Assembly (NCBI RefSeq): GCF_002165575.1 | Contig: NZ_MXQF01000009.1 | Coordinates: 124,001-188,000 of the forward strand | Source of the DNA: Pseudoalteromonas sp. A601 | GTDB lineage: Bacteria > Pseudomonadota > Gammaproteobacteria > Enterobacterales > Alteromonadaceae | DNA: 64,000 nt | Reading direction: 5' to 3' | In this document: positions 1-7,571 of the stretch, piece after piece | Layout: each line of letters begins with the position of its first letter | How positions within the stretch are numbered: the first letter of the stretch is position 1 | Notes under the pieces: model-generated | The model's database searches: none | Told to the model about the DNA's origin: nothing | What the model saw: only the letters and a program-made list of their open reading frames with translations | Made by a program: the position numbers and the translations under genes

Positions 1-210
1 GAAGTAACTGCAATGCTACTAATTGGTTATATTGAGCATATAAAGTCTGAACTGCCAAAGTTATTACTAGATTCCTCACTAAGAGGCCAAGAAGCTCAAA
101 AGAAAATTGCATATTTAGCCGCAATTTTAGATAAGTTTCCTGCTCATCTTCAACGCAAAGGCGAACAACAGCTCCAAGAATATGACATCCCTTACCCTTC
201 TCTCATTTAG
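1..210 (+). CDS. gmtY: 3' end of an upstream island gene, possibly recombinase GmtY (partial)
   Basis: The reading frame is open from base 1 to the TAG-terminated end, so this is the C-terminal tail (about 69 residues visible) of a gene that starts outside the window; the internal ATG at 13 is probably not the start. The tail is helical and charged and ends 8 bases before the next gene, so the two are likely co-transcribed. In Gamma-Mobile-Trio elements a tyrosine recombinase, GmtY, precedes GmtZ and GmtX; the position fits, but the visible tail has no diagnostic motif. The gene symbol is inferred from order alone. Confidence 0.45.
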   Translation, partial: EVTAMLLIGYIEHIKSELPKLLLDSSLRGQEAQKKIAYLAAILDKFPAHLQRKGEQQLQEYDIPYPSLI

Positions 211-218
211 GTTAAATT

Positions 219-2219
219 ATGAAAACTAACGAAAAGTTTAAAGTATCGAGTAACGAAACTTCAACACAAACAAACCAAAATAGCCTAAGCTCGAAAAAAT
301 TTAATATATTAGACAAAAACAATGGAGAGATCTTTGAAGCTAATGTGAGTTTTCAATGGGCTAATGAAAAGTGGGCTACTTGGGGAAGAGAGTATCTTAT
401 TGAATGGTGCGGTGGCTATACTCATCCTCAATCACAATCACTTACAGCTAGAAAAACAACATTTGAAGGTAAGCGTAATCAAATAGCCAAATTAGTAACG
501 TGGGCGACAAGTCACAAACCTGACTCATCAATGGGCTGTTGGGACGACCAGGATATATTAAAGCTCTTAAAGGATATAACATTCAATAAAATAGATCTTC
601 CCGACAGAAATATAGATGAATCTGCCCTGAATGTATTAAGTAAAGATACTATCTTGAAAACAATTTGGCATATCGAAAACTCTGGCTCTTTATACCGTAT
701 AGGCAAGCTCTCAGATGGATATTTAGGAAAAGCCAGTTTTGAGTACTTTCTTCCAGAACTGGAAGATGAAATAAGAGCATCTGGGCTCAATTATCCAGAT
801 TGGCTAAAAGGAGGTACTCATGACTCTGTTCCTTTAGAAATAGCCACTTTAATGCTGATGGAAGCCATAAATACTATTCAATCAAATCAAACTAAAGCCC
901 TACAAGCATATTTTAATACTCAACGTGGCACCTCAAAATTAAACCCTAGCAATACTATTTTCAACAAAAGAAATACGCTCCTAAAACAAATATTAAGCAA
1001 TCAAACAACTATTAACCATCATAAAAAGAATGTTGAAAGCGTATCTTTGTTTATTGATGAGCTAAATAATAACTTCAATAAACTTGGTGGAGATACATCC
1101 TTTAACCCAGTTGAATATATATTGAATTTTAAAGCGCACAAAGAACTAAATGTTGCAGTAAAAGAGGTTTTTGACGCATGTAAAGTTATCTTCTTCTGCC
1201 TGACAGGGATAAGAGTTCACGAAATGACACAAACAAATTCCCAAGATTATTATCTTGATATCGATAATGTTTGGCGCTTTAAAGCTACCGAAGACAAAAC
1301 TCAGGGAGGTACGAAACAACTAAGAGCTCTTGCTGGTAAAGCAGCAGAGGCAGCCACAATTATGTGTGATCTAAGCTACATAAACAAACGTCAACGTAAT
1401 GATGGGCAAAACACTTACTTATTTGGGATTTACACCGCCATGAAGCCTTTATTTAATAGTGACGACAATGAAAACGAGGTTTATCACGGTGGAGCTTGTA
1501 TTTCACGAGAAAACTTTGCTGACCGTCTCAATATTTTCTTCAACAAAGTTTTTAATAAATATGGAGAGCAACTTCTAGAAGACTGTAGTGGAGTATCACC
1601 ACATGGGTTTAGGCACTCGTTTGTAGACTTTGTATTAAGGCGATTTGATGGCAATATTCACGCGGCTATTAGAAATCATTTTCGACACTGTATAAATGGT
1701 GAGTTCACTTCCACATACACTGACTCCAAAGCACAAGATCAAATTGAACGAGCAGCTGAAGAAAAGTATATGCAAGAACTTGTAAGAAAGATGGTTGGAG
1801 AATACTCACAAAACTTCACAGGTCCAATTGCTCTGTTTATTCAAAGGGAAGTGGATAAATTCAAATTTGTAAACGAAAAAGATCTTGATGGTTATATTGA
1901 TGAGTTAACGGAAGATCTTGAGCATATAGTTCCTCATGAGTATGGCTATTGTTTGGTTTTCAAAGGACGTGAAAACTTAGCTAAATGCTTAGATAAAAAA
2001 ACAGGAATACCTAAAATACTAAATGGTTGTTTTGAACTTTGCTCTGGTTGCCCTAACTCTTTTCATCACGAGCCAAGTAACAAAGAAGCAATAATACGCA
2101 ACGTTATTTCTCACGAAAGTTTTCTAGATAAATTTCCTATCAAGAACACAGCACAAGCAAAGATAAGTGAAACCGTGGTATCTAATGGGCATAAGATCTT
2201 GTCGGCTATGGGAGCTTAA
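219..2219 (+). CDS. gmtZ: Tyrosine-recombinase-like integrase, GmtZ-type
   Basis: Predicted to act in integration and excision of the island. The second half carries the tyrosine-recombinase catalytic pattern: Arg at about residue 332 in LTGIRVHEM, His-x-x-Arg at 462-465 in PHGFRHS, a further His in HFRHC near 486, and a Tyr nucleophile candidate at 500 in TSTYTDS. At 666 residues it is much longer than phage integrases (300-450). The extra length is an N-terminal region and a C-terminal tail with a Cys cluster (CFELCSGC) that may bind zinc. It sits between the tail of another gene (8-base gap) and a coiled-coil gene (2-base gap), so the three form an operon. Family assignment to GmtZ is from memory of the trio architecture; the recombinase assignment is firmer. 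Confidence 0.68.
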   Translation: MKTNEKFKVSSNETSTQTNQNSLSSKKFNILDKNNGEIFEANVSFQWANEKWATWGREYLIEWCGGYTHPQSQSLTARKTTFEGKRNQIAKLVTWATSHKPDSSMGCWDDQDILKLLKDITFNKIDLPDRNIDESALNVLSKDTILKTIWHIENSGSLYRIGKLSDGYLGKASFEYFLPELEDEIRASGLNYPDWLKGGTHDSVPLEIATLMLMEAINTIQSNQTKALQAYFNTQRGTSKLNPSNTIFNKRNTLLKQILSNQTTINHHKKNVESVSLFIDELNNNFNKLGGDTSFNPVEYILNFKAHKELNVAVKEVFDACKVIFFCLTGIRVHEMTQTNSQDYYLDIDNVWRFKATEDKTQGGTKQLRALAGKAAEAATIMCDLSYINKRQRNDGQNTYLFGIYTAMKPLFNSDDNENEVYHGGACISRENFADRLNIFFNKVFNKYGEQLLEDCSGVSPHGFRHSFVDFVLRRFDGNIHAAIRNHFRHCINGEFTSTYTDSKAQDQIERAAEEKYMQELVRKMVGEYSQNFTGPIALFIQREVDKFKFVNEKDLDGYIDELTEDLEHIVPHEYGYCLVFKGRENLAKCLDKKTGIPKILNGCFELCSGCPNSFHHEPSNKEAIIRNVISHESFLDKFPIKNTAQAKISETVVSNGHKILSAMGA

Positions 2220-2221
2220 CT

Positions 2222-2809
2222 ATGAATCAATCAATGCTTAGCTCTTTAAAAAAAGCCAAACCTACGGCAAATAGTGCTTCCCAATACCCTGATTGGGTCT
2301 TAGCTTCTCCTCCCGTTACAAAGAAGCTATTTGATGCGATAAACGCACTGTATGAAGAAATAGAATATAAAATTGAAAAGGGTTTTATCGAAGATATAGA
2401 TTGGTCTTTAGGTCCTATAATCAAATGCAACATTGCAATAAAGGCTGTGGTTAGTCCTTCAAATATCCGAAAAGACAGACAACCAAAACTTTATGACTTT
2501 ATCATTCTAAAAAACAATGAATTAAAAGAGTTATTACCAAGTAAAGCCCAAAAAAAACAGTCAAAAAGTAAAACTAAGAAAGATTACAAACACGAGATTA
2601 AAAGCTTAAAAAACCAGTTAAAACAAAATGAGAATGAAAAATATAAAGAGTTCTTTAATCAAATAATAGAAAATCACCTGACTACAAAGCAAAAAGACTT
2701 GGCACTCAAAAATGAAAAGCTTTTACTCGAAGTTAAAAATCATGAGGAAACGATTAGAAACCTTAGAGAAAAATTAAACCAATACATGAAACAACTTAGT
2801 AATATATAG
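2222..2809 (+). CDS. gmtX: Coiled-coil protein, third gene of the recombination trio (GmtX-like)
   Basis: A 195-residue, Lys-rich protein. Residues 1-95 look globular. From about residue 105 a basic stretch (QKKQSKSKTKK) leads into a long predicted coiled coil to the C-terminus. No catalytic motif is visible. It starts 2 bases after the integrase stop, so translation is probably coupled, and it ends 12 bases before the convergent dinB. In Gamma-Mobile-Trio islands the third gene, GmtX, is a protein of about this size and unknown role; a part in assembling the recombination complex is inference. It could also be an unrelated DNA-binding accessory factor. Confidence 0.55.
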   Translation: MNQSMLSSLKKAKPTANSASQYPDWVLASPPVTKKLFDAINALYEEIEYKIEKGFIEDIDWSLGPIIKCNIAIKAVVSPSNIRKDRQPKLYDFIILKNNELKELLPSKAQKKQSKSKTKKDYKHEIKSLKNQLKQNENEKYKEFFNQIIENHLTTKQKDLALKNEKLLLEVKNHEETIRNLREKLNQYMKQLSNI

Positions 2810-2821
2810 CTGAGTTACTAT

Positions 2822-3880
2822 TTACCACTCAAAAGCAATTTGCTCTGTGTCACTTTTTTCAGCCGCTAAACCTAAATGTAAACCTAACAAGCGAACTGGC
2901 TTACCATTCCCCCTTTCTAGAGCGGCGAGTAGTAGTTCAGGTAAAACTTCAGCATCTAATTCCAATGTAGAGAAATCTTTTGTTGTTTGCTGAAAATCTG
3001 AAAACTTAACTTTTACACCTATTTTACTAATGCCTCTGTGTTGAAGGTGTTTGGCTGATCTTTTTTGTAACTCTGGGAGCAACTTGTTTTGTAAAATTTC
3101 ATTTAGAACCGATACATCCTCAATATCTTCAGGGAAAGTTCTTTCTACACCCACAGATTTTCTTTCTCTATGTGTTACTACAGAACGATTATCTATACCG
3201 TTGCACCTATCCCACAGTAAGGCTCCTAATTTGCCATACCTTGATGTTAAATAAGCTTGAGAGGAACATTTAATATCCCTTCCTAATTTGAAGTTATCAT
3301 TTGATAGTTTTTCGTTAGTAACTTTGCCGATCCCTGGTATTTTCTTTAGCGGCATATCATCAATAAATTTATCCACCTCATTAGGAGGGATCACAAAAAT
3401 TCCATTTGGTTTATTCAGATCTGAGGCAACTTTAGCCAGATACTTTATTGATGAAACCCCAGCAGATGCCGTTAAATTGAGTTCCTTATAAATACTTTCG
3501 CAAATATCTTTAGCAATAAGCGTTGCGGAACCGCCAAACAGTTCACAATCAGTCACATCTAAATATGCTTCGTCTAAACTTAAAGGCTCTATGAGATCAG
3601 TATACCGCTGGAAAATTTCCCTTAAATGAGCACTAACAGATTTATAAACTTCCATCCGACCTGGCACTAAGACTAAATTAGGACACTTATTTAAGGCAAC
3701 CGAAGTTGGCATTGCACTACTAACACCGTATTCTCTAGCAATATAATTACACGTAGAAAGAACCCCTCTGGTTCCCCTGCTTCCACCTACGGCAACAGGC
3801 TTATCAGCAAGCTCAGGATTATCTCTAATTTCAACAGACACATAAAATGCATCCATATCCACGTGAATTATTTTTTTCAA
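2822..3880 (-). CDS. dinB: DNA polymerase IV (island-borne DinB)
   Basis: Y-family error-prone translesion polymerase, full length at 352 residues. The N-terminus IIHVDMDAFYVSVE holds the first catalytic Asp residues and SLDEAYLDVT near residue 102 holds the second Asp-Glu pair. The thumb HhH region (KIPGIGKVT) and the little-finger domain follow. A LexA box lies 24 bases before the ATG, so SOS induction is expected. The gene is inside the mobile island, convergent with the recombination trio. A second dinB start, truncated after eight codons, lies at the island's right edge, so this copy probably replaces the disrupted resident gene. The protein ends in IAFEW and lacks a clear beta-clamp motif; that is an observation, not proof of altered function. 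Confidence 0.95.
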   Translation of the reverse strand: MKKIIHVDMDAFYVSVEIRDNPELADKPVAVGGSRGTRGVLSTCNYIAREYGVSSAMPTSVALNKCPNLVLVPGRMEVYKSVSAHLREIFQRYTDLIEPLSLDEAYLDVTDCELFGGSATLIAKDICESIYKELNLTASAGVSSIKYLAKVASDLNKPNGIFVIPPNEVDKFIDDMPLKKIPGIGKVTNEKLSNDNFKLGRDIKCSSQAYLTSRYGKLGALLWDRCNGIDNRSVVTHRERKSVGVERTFPEDIEDVSVLNEILQNKLLPELQKRSAKHLQHRGISKIGVKVKFSDFQQTTKDFSTLELDAEVLPELLLAALERGNGKPVRLLGLHLGLAAEKSDTEQIAFEW

Positions 3881-3904
3881 ACCTTAGAAACCTCAAAAAA
3901 GAAA

Positions 3905-3920
3905 CTGTATAAATATACAG
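3905..3920 (-). promoter_or_regulatory. LexA (SOS) box of the island dinB
   Basis: CTGTATAAATATACAG matches the gammaproteobacterial LexA consensus CTGT-N8-ACAG exactly at both half-sites. It lies 24 bases upstream of the dinB ATG on the minus strand, which places the polymerase under SOS control. Confidence 0.9.
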
Positions 3921-3963
3921 TAAAAACCCTAGAGCATCAAGTTTTATAAAGTGAACGATTTCT

Positions 3964-4302
3964 TTAGTGAAAAAGCGAGGTTCCTTCAAATAAAAGCAAA
4001 ACCAGCTCTCTCTGAAAATATTGATAATTATCTGGAATATTTAAGTTGGTTATTTTAGGTAGATACACATCACCGGTATGCTCTTTTATTCGGTCAATGT
4101 GTTGCTGTTCAAACACATAAATTCGATCCGCCCATTTCAGCATTTCTTCATTGCAAAGTGTCGAGTTAGCTTTCTGCACGTATTTGGAACTTAAACCAGC
4201 TGATTTGTACTGATGTTTTTTATTAGCAGCACGAAACAACTCTTCAGCTGTTTTGCTGCGTTGTATATTCGCGGTACACAAAAATAGAATATTCACTAGC
4301 AC
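3964..4302 (-). CDS. Low-molecular-weight protein tyrosine phosphatase-like protein
   Basis: A 112-residue protein starting with a beta strand and the phosphatase loop CTANIQRS, which fits the C-x5-R signature of the low-molecular-weight tyrosine phosphatase fold with Cys at residue 9. The expected downstream acid motif is represented by NIPDNYQYFQREL; related small proteins often carry IPD...DPEL, so the DP of DPEL is altered here and the catalytic acid is uncertain. It follows the 84-aa gene by 7 bases, so the two form an operon. Cargo position in an island suggests a signalling or toxin-like role; that is inference. Confidence 0.7.
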   Translation of the reverse strand: MLVNILFLCTANIQRSKTAEELFRAANKKHQYKSAGLSSKYVQKANSTLCNEEMLKWADRIYVFEQQHIDRIKEHTGDVYLPKITNLNIPDNYQYFQRELVLLLFEGTSLFH

Positions 4303-4309
4303 TTATCCC

Positions 4310-4564
4310 TCATGAAAAGTCACCAGTTCTCATGCGAACTAGCATATCCATCACTTCATCAGCATTAATTGTTAGCTGTTCAAACGGTGACTTACCCTGC
4401 AAGGGACGCTTGGTTTTAGTGAGCCATTCTTGGCACACCCGATCATCAAATTCAAACTGCTTTATCAGCTCTTGATAAATATCAAAATGCTCGGCTTTTA
4501 AATGCTCTAGTTCACTAAAATTAGTATGTTTTTTTACAGAAGATTTGGGGGGTTGATTAGACAT
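4310..4564 (-). CDS. Small protein with an antitoxin-like (MbcA/ParS/Xre C-terminal, DUF2384-like) segment
   Basis: An 84-residue protein with a charged N-terminal linker. Its C-terminal half (WLTKTKRPLQGKSPFEQL followed by an alpha-helical end, MLVRMRTGDFS) resembles the Trp-Leu...Gly-Lys-Ser-Pro core of MbcA/ParS/Xre antitoxins. A RES toxin partner is absent; the next gene is the phosphatase-like protein, 7 bases downstream. It starts 129 bases from the divergent WYL regulator gene. Either a solitary antitoxin-like regulator or the partner of the phosphatase is possible. Resemblance was judged by eye. Confidence 0.5.
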   Translation of the reverse strand: MSNQPPKSSVKKHTNFSELEHLKAEHFDIYQELIKQFEFDDRVCQEWLTKTKRPLQGKSPFEQLTINADEVMDMLVRMRTGDFS

Positions 4565-4693
4565 AATTTTGAGCTTTTAAATAGTGATTATCTGTATCAA
4601 CACTAAAGCATAAAATCTATTTGCTGTCTAACTCATAATGATACATACTATTTCAACTCGAATAGAAAATGTCAATAGAATCAGATTTATCGA
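4565..4693. promoter_or_regulatory. Divergent promoter region with inverted repeats, candidate WYL-regulator operator
   Basis: This 129-base AT-rich spacer separates the phosphatase pair (minus) from the WYL gene (plus). It holds TAGTG at 4582-4586 facing CACTA at 4601-4605, and TGTATCA at 4593-4599 facing TGATACA at 4639-4645. WYL regulators of the BrxR/CapW type bind inverted repeats in their own promoters, so one of these may be the operator. The WYL gene has no clear Shine-Dalgarno sequence. Confidence 0.35.
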
Positions 4694-5578
4694 ATGGACG
4701 AATTCAGTTTTGCACAGAAGCAGCGCCTAGCTTATATCGACTTTAAGCTCTATTTTACTGGGATGGTAACTCGCAGTGAAATAGTCAGTCATTTCGAATT
4801 AGGGCTTGCCGCTGCAACCAGAGATTTAAAGTTCTACAAAGGTAATGCACCAGATAATATGGTGTATGACAATGTAGAAAAAAAGTACTTCATCACAACG
4901 CAATTCAAGCCCATATTTAAACATGATGCTCGCCGCACGCTTATTAAATTAGCTAATAACATAAGCGATGGCTTTGATTCTATTGGTGATACTTCATTCC
5001 CTATTGAATCACCAAGTCCGTTAAACGTACCTGATATTGATATTATCGCTAAGCTCTCTCAAGCGATCATTAATCATAAGCCTATTAGCGTTATATATAC
5101 GTCATTAAGCAGCGGTTCGGGTGCAAGAGAACTTGTGCCTCATTCAATAGTAGATAACGGCTTACGTTGGCATTTAAGAGCCTATGACCGCAAGTCAAAG
5201 TCATTCAGAGACTTTGTATTAACTCGCATTACTAAAGTTACAATTCTGGCACAGACATCATCCCCTGAAGAAGATAAGTTGGAAGATCATCAATGGATGC
5301 GTATGGTGCCATTACAAATTATTCCGCACCTAAATAACGTTAAGCATCCAACCGCTATTAAGCTCGACTTTGGTATGGAAAAAGGCATATTAGAAGTTAA
5401 TGTGCGTGCGGCAATGGCAGGTTATTTACTGAGACGTTGGAACGTGGATTGTTCTGAAAGTGGTTCACTTTCAGGCCCAGAATATCAGCTTTATTTGCAA
5501 AACAGTCAAACATTATACGGTGTCGAAAATTTAGCTATAGCACCTGGTTATATAAAAAATTCAGAAAATCATTATTAG
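4694..5578 (+). CDS. WYL-domain transcriptional regulator (BrxR/CapW-like)
   Basis: A 294-residue protein with a predicted N-terminal winged helix-turn-helix (residues 10-70, RSEIVSHFELGLAAATRDL), a central WYL domain (about 125-200, with LRWHLRAYDR and RDFVLTRITKV) and a C-terminal WCX-like domain. Length and order match BrxR/CapW regulators, which repress defence operons until a ligand relieves them. It heads the operon with the ATPase (15-base gap) and the RT-nitrilase, so it most likely controls them. The WYL Trp-Tyr-Leu core is degenerate (WHL), as is common. The ligand is unknown. Confidence is high for the WYL family and moderate for the operon role. Confidence 0.85.
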   Translation: MDEFSFAQKQRLAYIDFKLYFTGMVTRSEIVSHFELGLAAATRDLKFYKGNAPDNMVYDNVEKKYFITTQFKPIFKHDARRTLIKLANNISDGFDSIGDTSFPIESPSPLNVPDIDIIAKLSQAIINHKPISVIYTSLSSGSGARELVPHSIVDNGLRWHLRAYDRKSKSFRDFVLTRITKVTILAQTSSPEEDKLEDHQWMRMVPLQIIPHLNNVKHPTAIKLDFGMEKGILEVNVRAAMAGYLLRRWNVDCSESGSLSGPEYQLYLQNSQTLYGVENLAIAPGYIKNSENHY

Positions 5579-5593
5579 AGAGGACAGTACATT

Positions 5594-7531
5594 ATGGATT
5601 ATGAAGTCACATACGAAGATGGTTTTTTATTAAACGAAATTAGTACTATTGCAACAAAGGCAGATGTAGCAATAACAGAACTAATTGCTAATGCACATGA
5701 TGCTGGTGCATCAGAGGTTAAAATAATTTTTCCTGACGAAACTGGTGGATTAATATCGGTTGAAGATAATGGTATTGGAATGACTTCTCAAGAGTTTGAG
5801 AAGCGGTGGTTAAGGCTCAGATATGATAGACGAAAACATCAAGGGCCTTTTGTTGAACTCCCTACAGATAATGAGCTTAGCAAAAGACGAATAGCTTTTG
5901 GTCGAAATGGCGTTGGTCGTCATGCAGGTCTTTGTTTTTGTGACACATACACAGTTGAAACTTGGAAGAATTCTGTTAAAAACAAATATGTATTAAAACT
6001 ATCTTCTGGAGCACAACCGATAAAAGTAATTGAACATACTGATACTTCTTTTAAAGGGCACGGAACCAAAGTTAGCGTTGTTGCTGAACGACACTTAATT
6101 GATCTTGTTGAATTAAAAGAAATAATTTCAGCTCGATTTTTATTTAATCCAGAGTTTAAGGTATATATAAATGGTAAATTGATTACATTGGCTGAGCATC
6201 CAGGGATAATTAAAAAAACAGAAATTAACCCTGTTGGTGACATAAACATTAAACTGACTCTTGTTGATTCTTCTTCTGCTTCAAAAACATCTAATCAACA
6301 TGGTGTAGCATTTTGGCTTGGAGGGCGACTGTTAAGTACTCCAAGCTGGTCAATTCAAGGGAAACAGGTTTTTGATGGACGAAAGACATTCGCAAAAAGA
6401 TATACTTTAATAGCAGAGTCTGATGATCTTTTTGATTATATAGAAGCAGATTGGTCTGATTTTAAAAGAGATTTTTCTTCCATCGACCTTATAACAGAAC
6501 AAATCTCTTCGTTTGTAAAGTCGTGCTATTTAGAACTTTCGAAAACTGAAGTTTATACTGCTAAAAGGTTAGTCCTAAATAACCATAAAACAGATTTAAA
6601 AGAGTTACCTAAACTGGCTCAACGAGAGTTATATGATTTTGTTGATGCAATGTTATCTGAAAGCCCCGATATTAAAATAGAGCTATTAGAGCTTGCATTT
6701 AAAGCGGCTTTAAATTTAGAAAAGTCTCGTTCGGGAATCTCACTTTTACATAAATTGACAACTATACAAGCTAATGATGCAGATGCATTAAATCAATTTT
6801 TAGACGAATGGAATGTGTCAGACGCAATGATTATTCTTGCTGAAATAGATGCTCGGATTAAAGTTACTGAGGCTATTCAAAGATTAAGTAACGACCATAG
6901 CGTAGATGAATTACATACACTTCACCCCTTAATAGAAAGAGCTCGATGGGTTTTTGGCCCTGAATTTGATACCCCTGAATATGCTAGTAATCGAGGCTTA
7001 AGAAAAACAATGGAAATTGTTTTTAAGAAAAGTTTCAAGAAAGAACAATTTTTAAATTCAGCTAAAAGGCCAGATATTGTTGTTGGTGAAAACTCTTCTG
7101 TGAGCTTGGTTGGTCTTGAACACTTTGTAGGTGAATTGAAAAAAACACAAAAAGTACTTCTTATTGAGCTTAAAAAAGGGGGGTTTGAGATTGGCCGGGA
7201 TGAAACAGACCAAGCTAAACGTTATGTTGAAGACATTTGGCATGCAGGTGTCGACTCATCACATCCTTATATCAAAGCCTATGTAGTTGGAGACTCTATT
7301 TGCCCTAAAGCAAGTAAATTTCAGAAAATAGGTGCTTCAGAAACACAACAATATGGAGAAGTACATGCTATTACATTCAATGAGATGGTACGTACAGCAG
7401 AAGCTCGTTTATTTTTATTAAAAGAAAATATTGAGAGTAGGTACGATAATATCGATGACAATGAGTTACTTAATGAGCTATTAAATGAGCCTACACAAAA
7501 TAAATTGAATTTGGCATCAGGACAGAATTAA
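5594..7531 (+). CDS. GHKL ATPase with C-terminal PD-(D/E)XK nuclease-like motif
   Basis: A 645-residue protein. The N-terminus is a GHKL ATP-binding fold: N-box ELIANAHDAGA with Glu29, Asn33 and Asp36, G1 box DNGIGM at 58-63, and glycine-rich lid GRNGVGRHAG at 103-112. This is the Hsp90/MutL/MORC-like class. Residues 200-330 resemble a transducer domain, followed by a long helical region. The C-terminus has RPDIVV with Asp494 and LLIELKK with Glu525-x-Lys527, then a Gln in ETDQAKRY, which fits a PD-(D/E)XK nuclease core like those in Shedu-type effectors. A preceding AGGA-type ribosome site supports the ATG. It lies between the WYL regulator and the RT gene, 40 bases before the latter. An ATP-gated nuclease partner is inference. 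Confidence 0.75.
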   Translation: MDYEVTYEDGFLLNEISTIATKADVAITELIANAHDAGASEVKIIFPDETGGLISVEDNGIGMTSQEFEKRWLRLRYDRRKHQGPFVELPTDNELSKRRIAFGRNGVGRHAGLCFCDTYTVETWKNSVKNKYVLKLSSGAQPIKVIEHTDTSFKGHGTKVSVVAERHLIDLVELKEIISARFLFNPEFKVYINGKLITLAEHPGIIKKTEINPVGDINIKLTLVDSSSASKTSNQHGVAFWLGGRLLSTPSWSIQGKQVFDGRKTFAKRYTLIAESDDLFDYIEADWSDFKRDFSSIDLITEQISSFVKSCYLELSKTEVYTAKRLVLNNHKTDLKELPKLAQRELYDFVDAMLSESPDIKIELLELAFKAALNLEKSRSGISLLHKLTTIQANDADALNQFLDEWNVSDAMIILAEIDARIKVTEAIQRLSNDHSVDELHTLHPLIERARWVFGPEFDTPEYASNRGLRKTMEIVFKKSFKKEQFLNSAKRPDIVVGENSSVSLVGLEHFVGELKKTQKVLLIELKKGGFEIGRDETDQAKRYVEDIWHAGVDSSHPYIKAYVVGDSICPKASKFQKIGASETQQYGEVHAITFNEMVRTAEARLFLLKENIESRYDNIDDNELLNELLNEPTQNKLNLASGQN

Positions 7532-7571
7532 TAGTTCGTTTTGAAACAGTTGACTAACATTTTGAGGTTAT

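Noticed and set aside
7532..7571. Non-coding RNA template upstream of the RT gene, as in retrons or DRT2
   Set aside because: The gap is only 40 bases and shows no stem, so there is no room for a typical msr/msd or repeat RNA.
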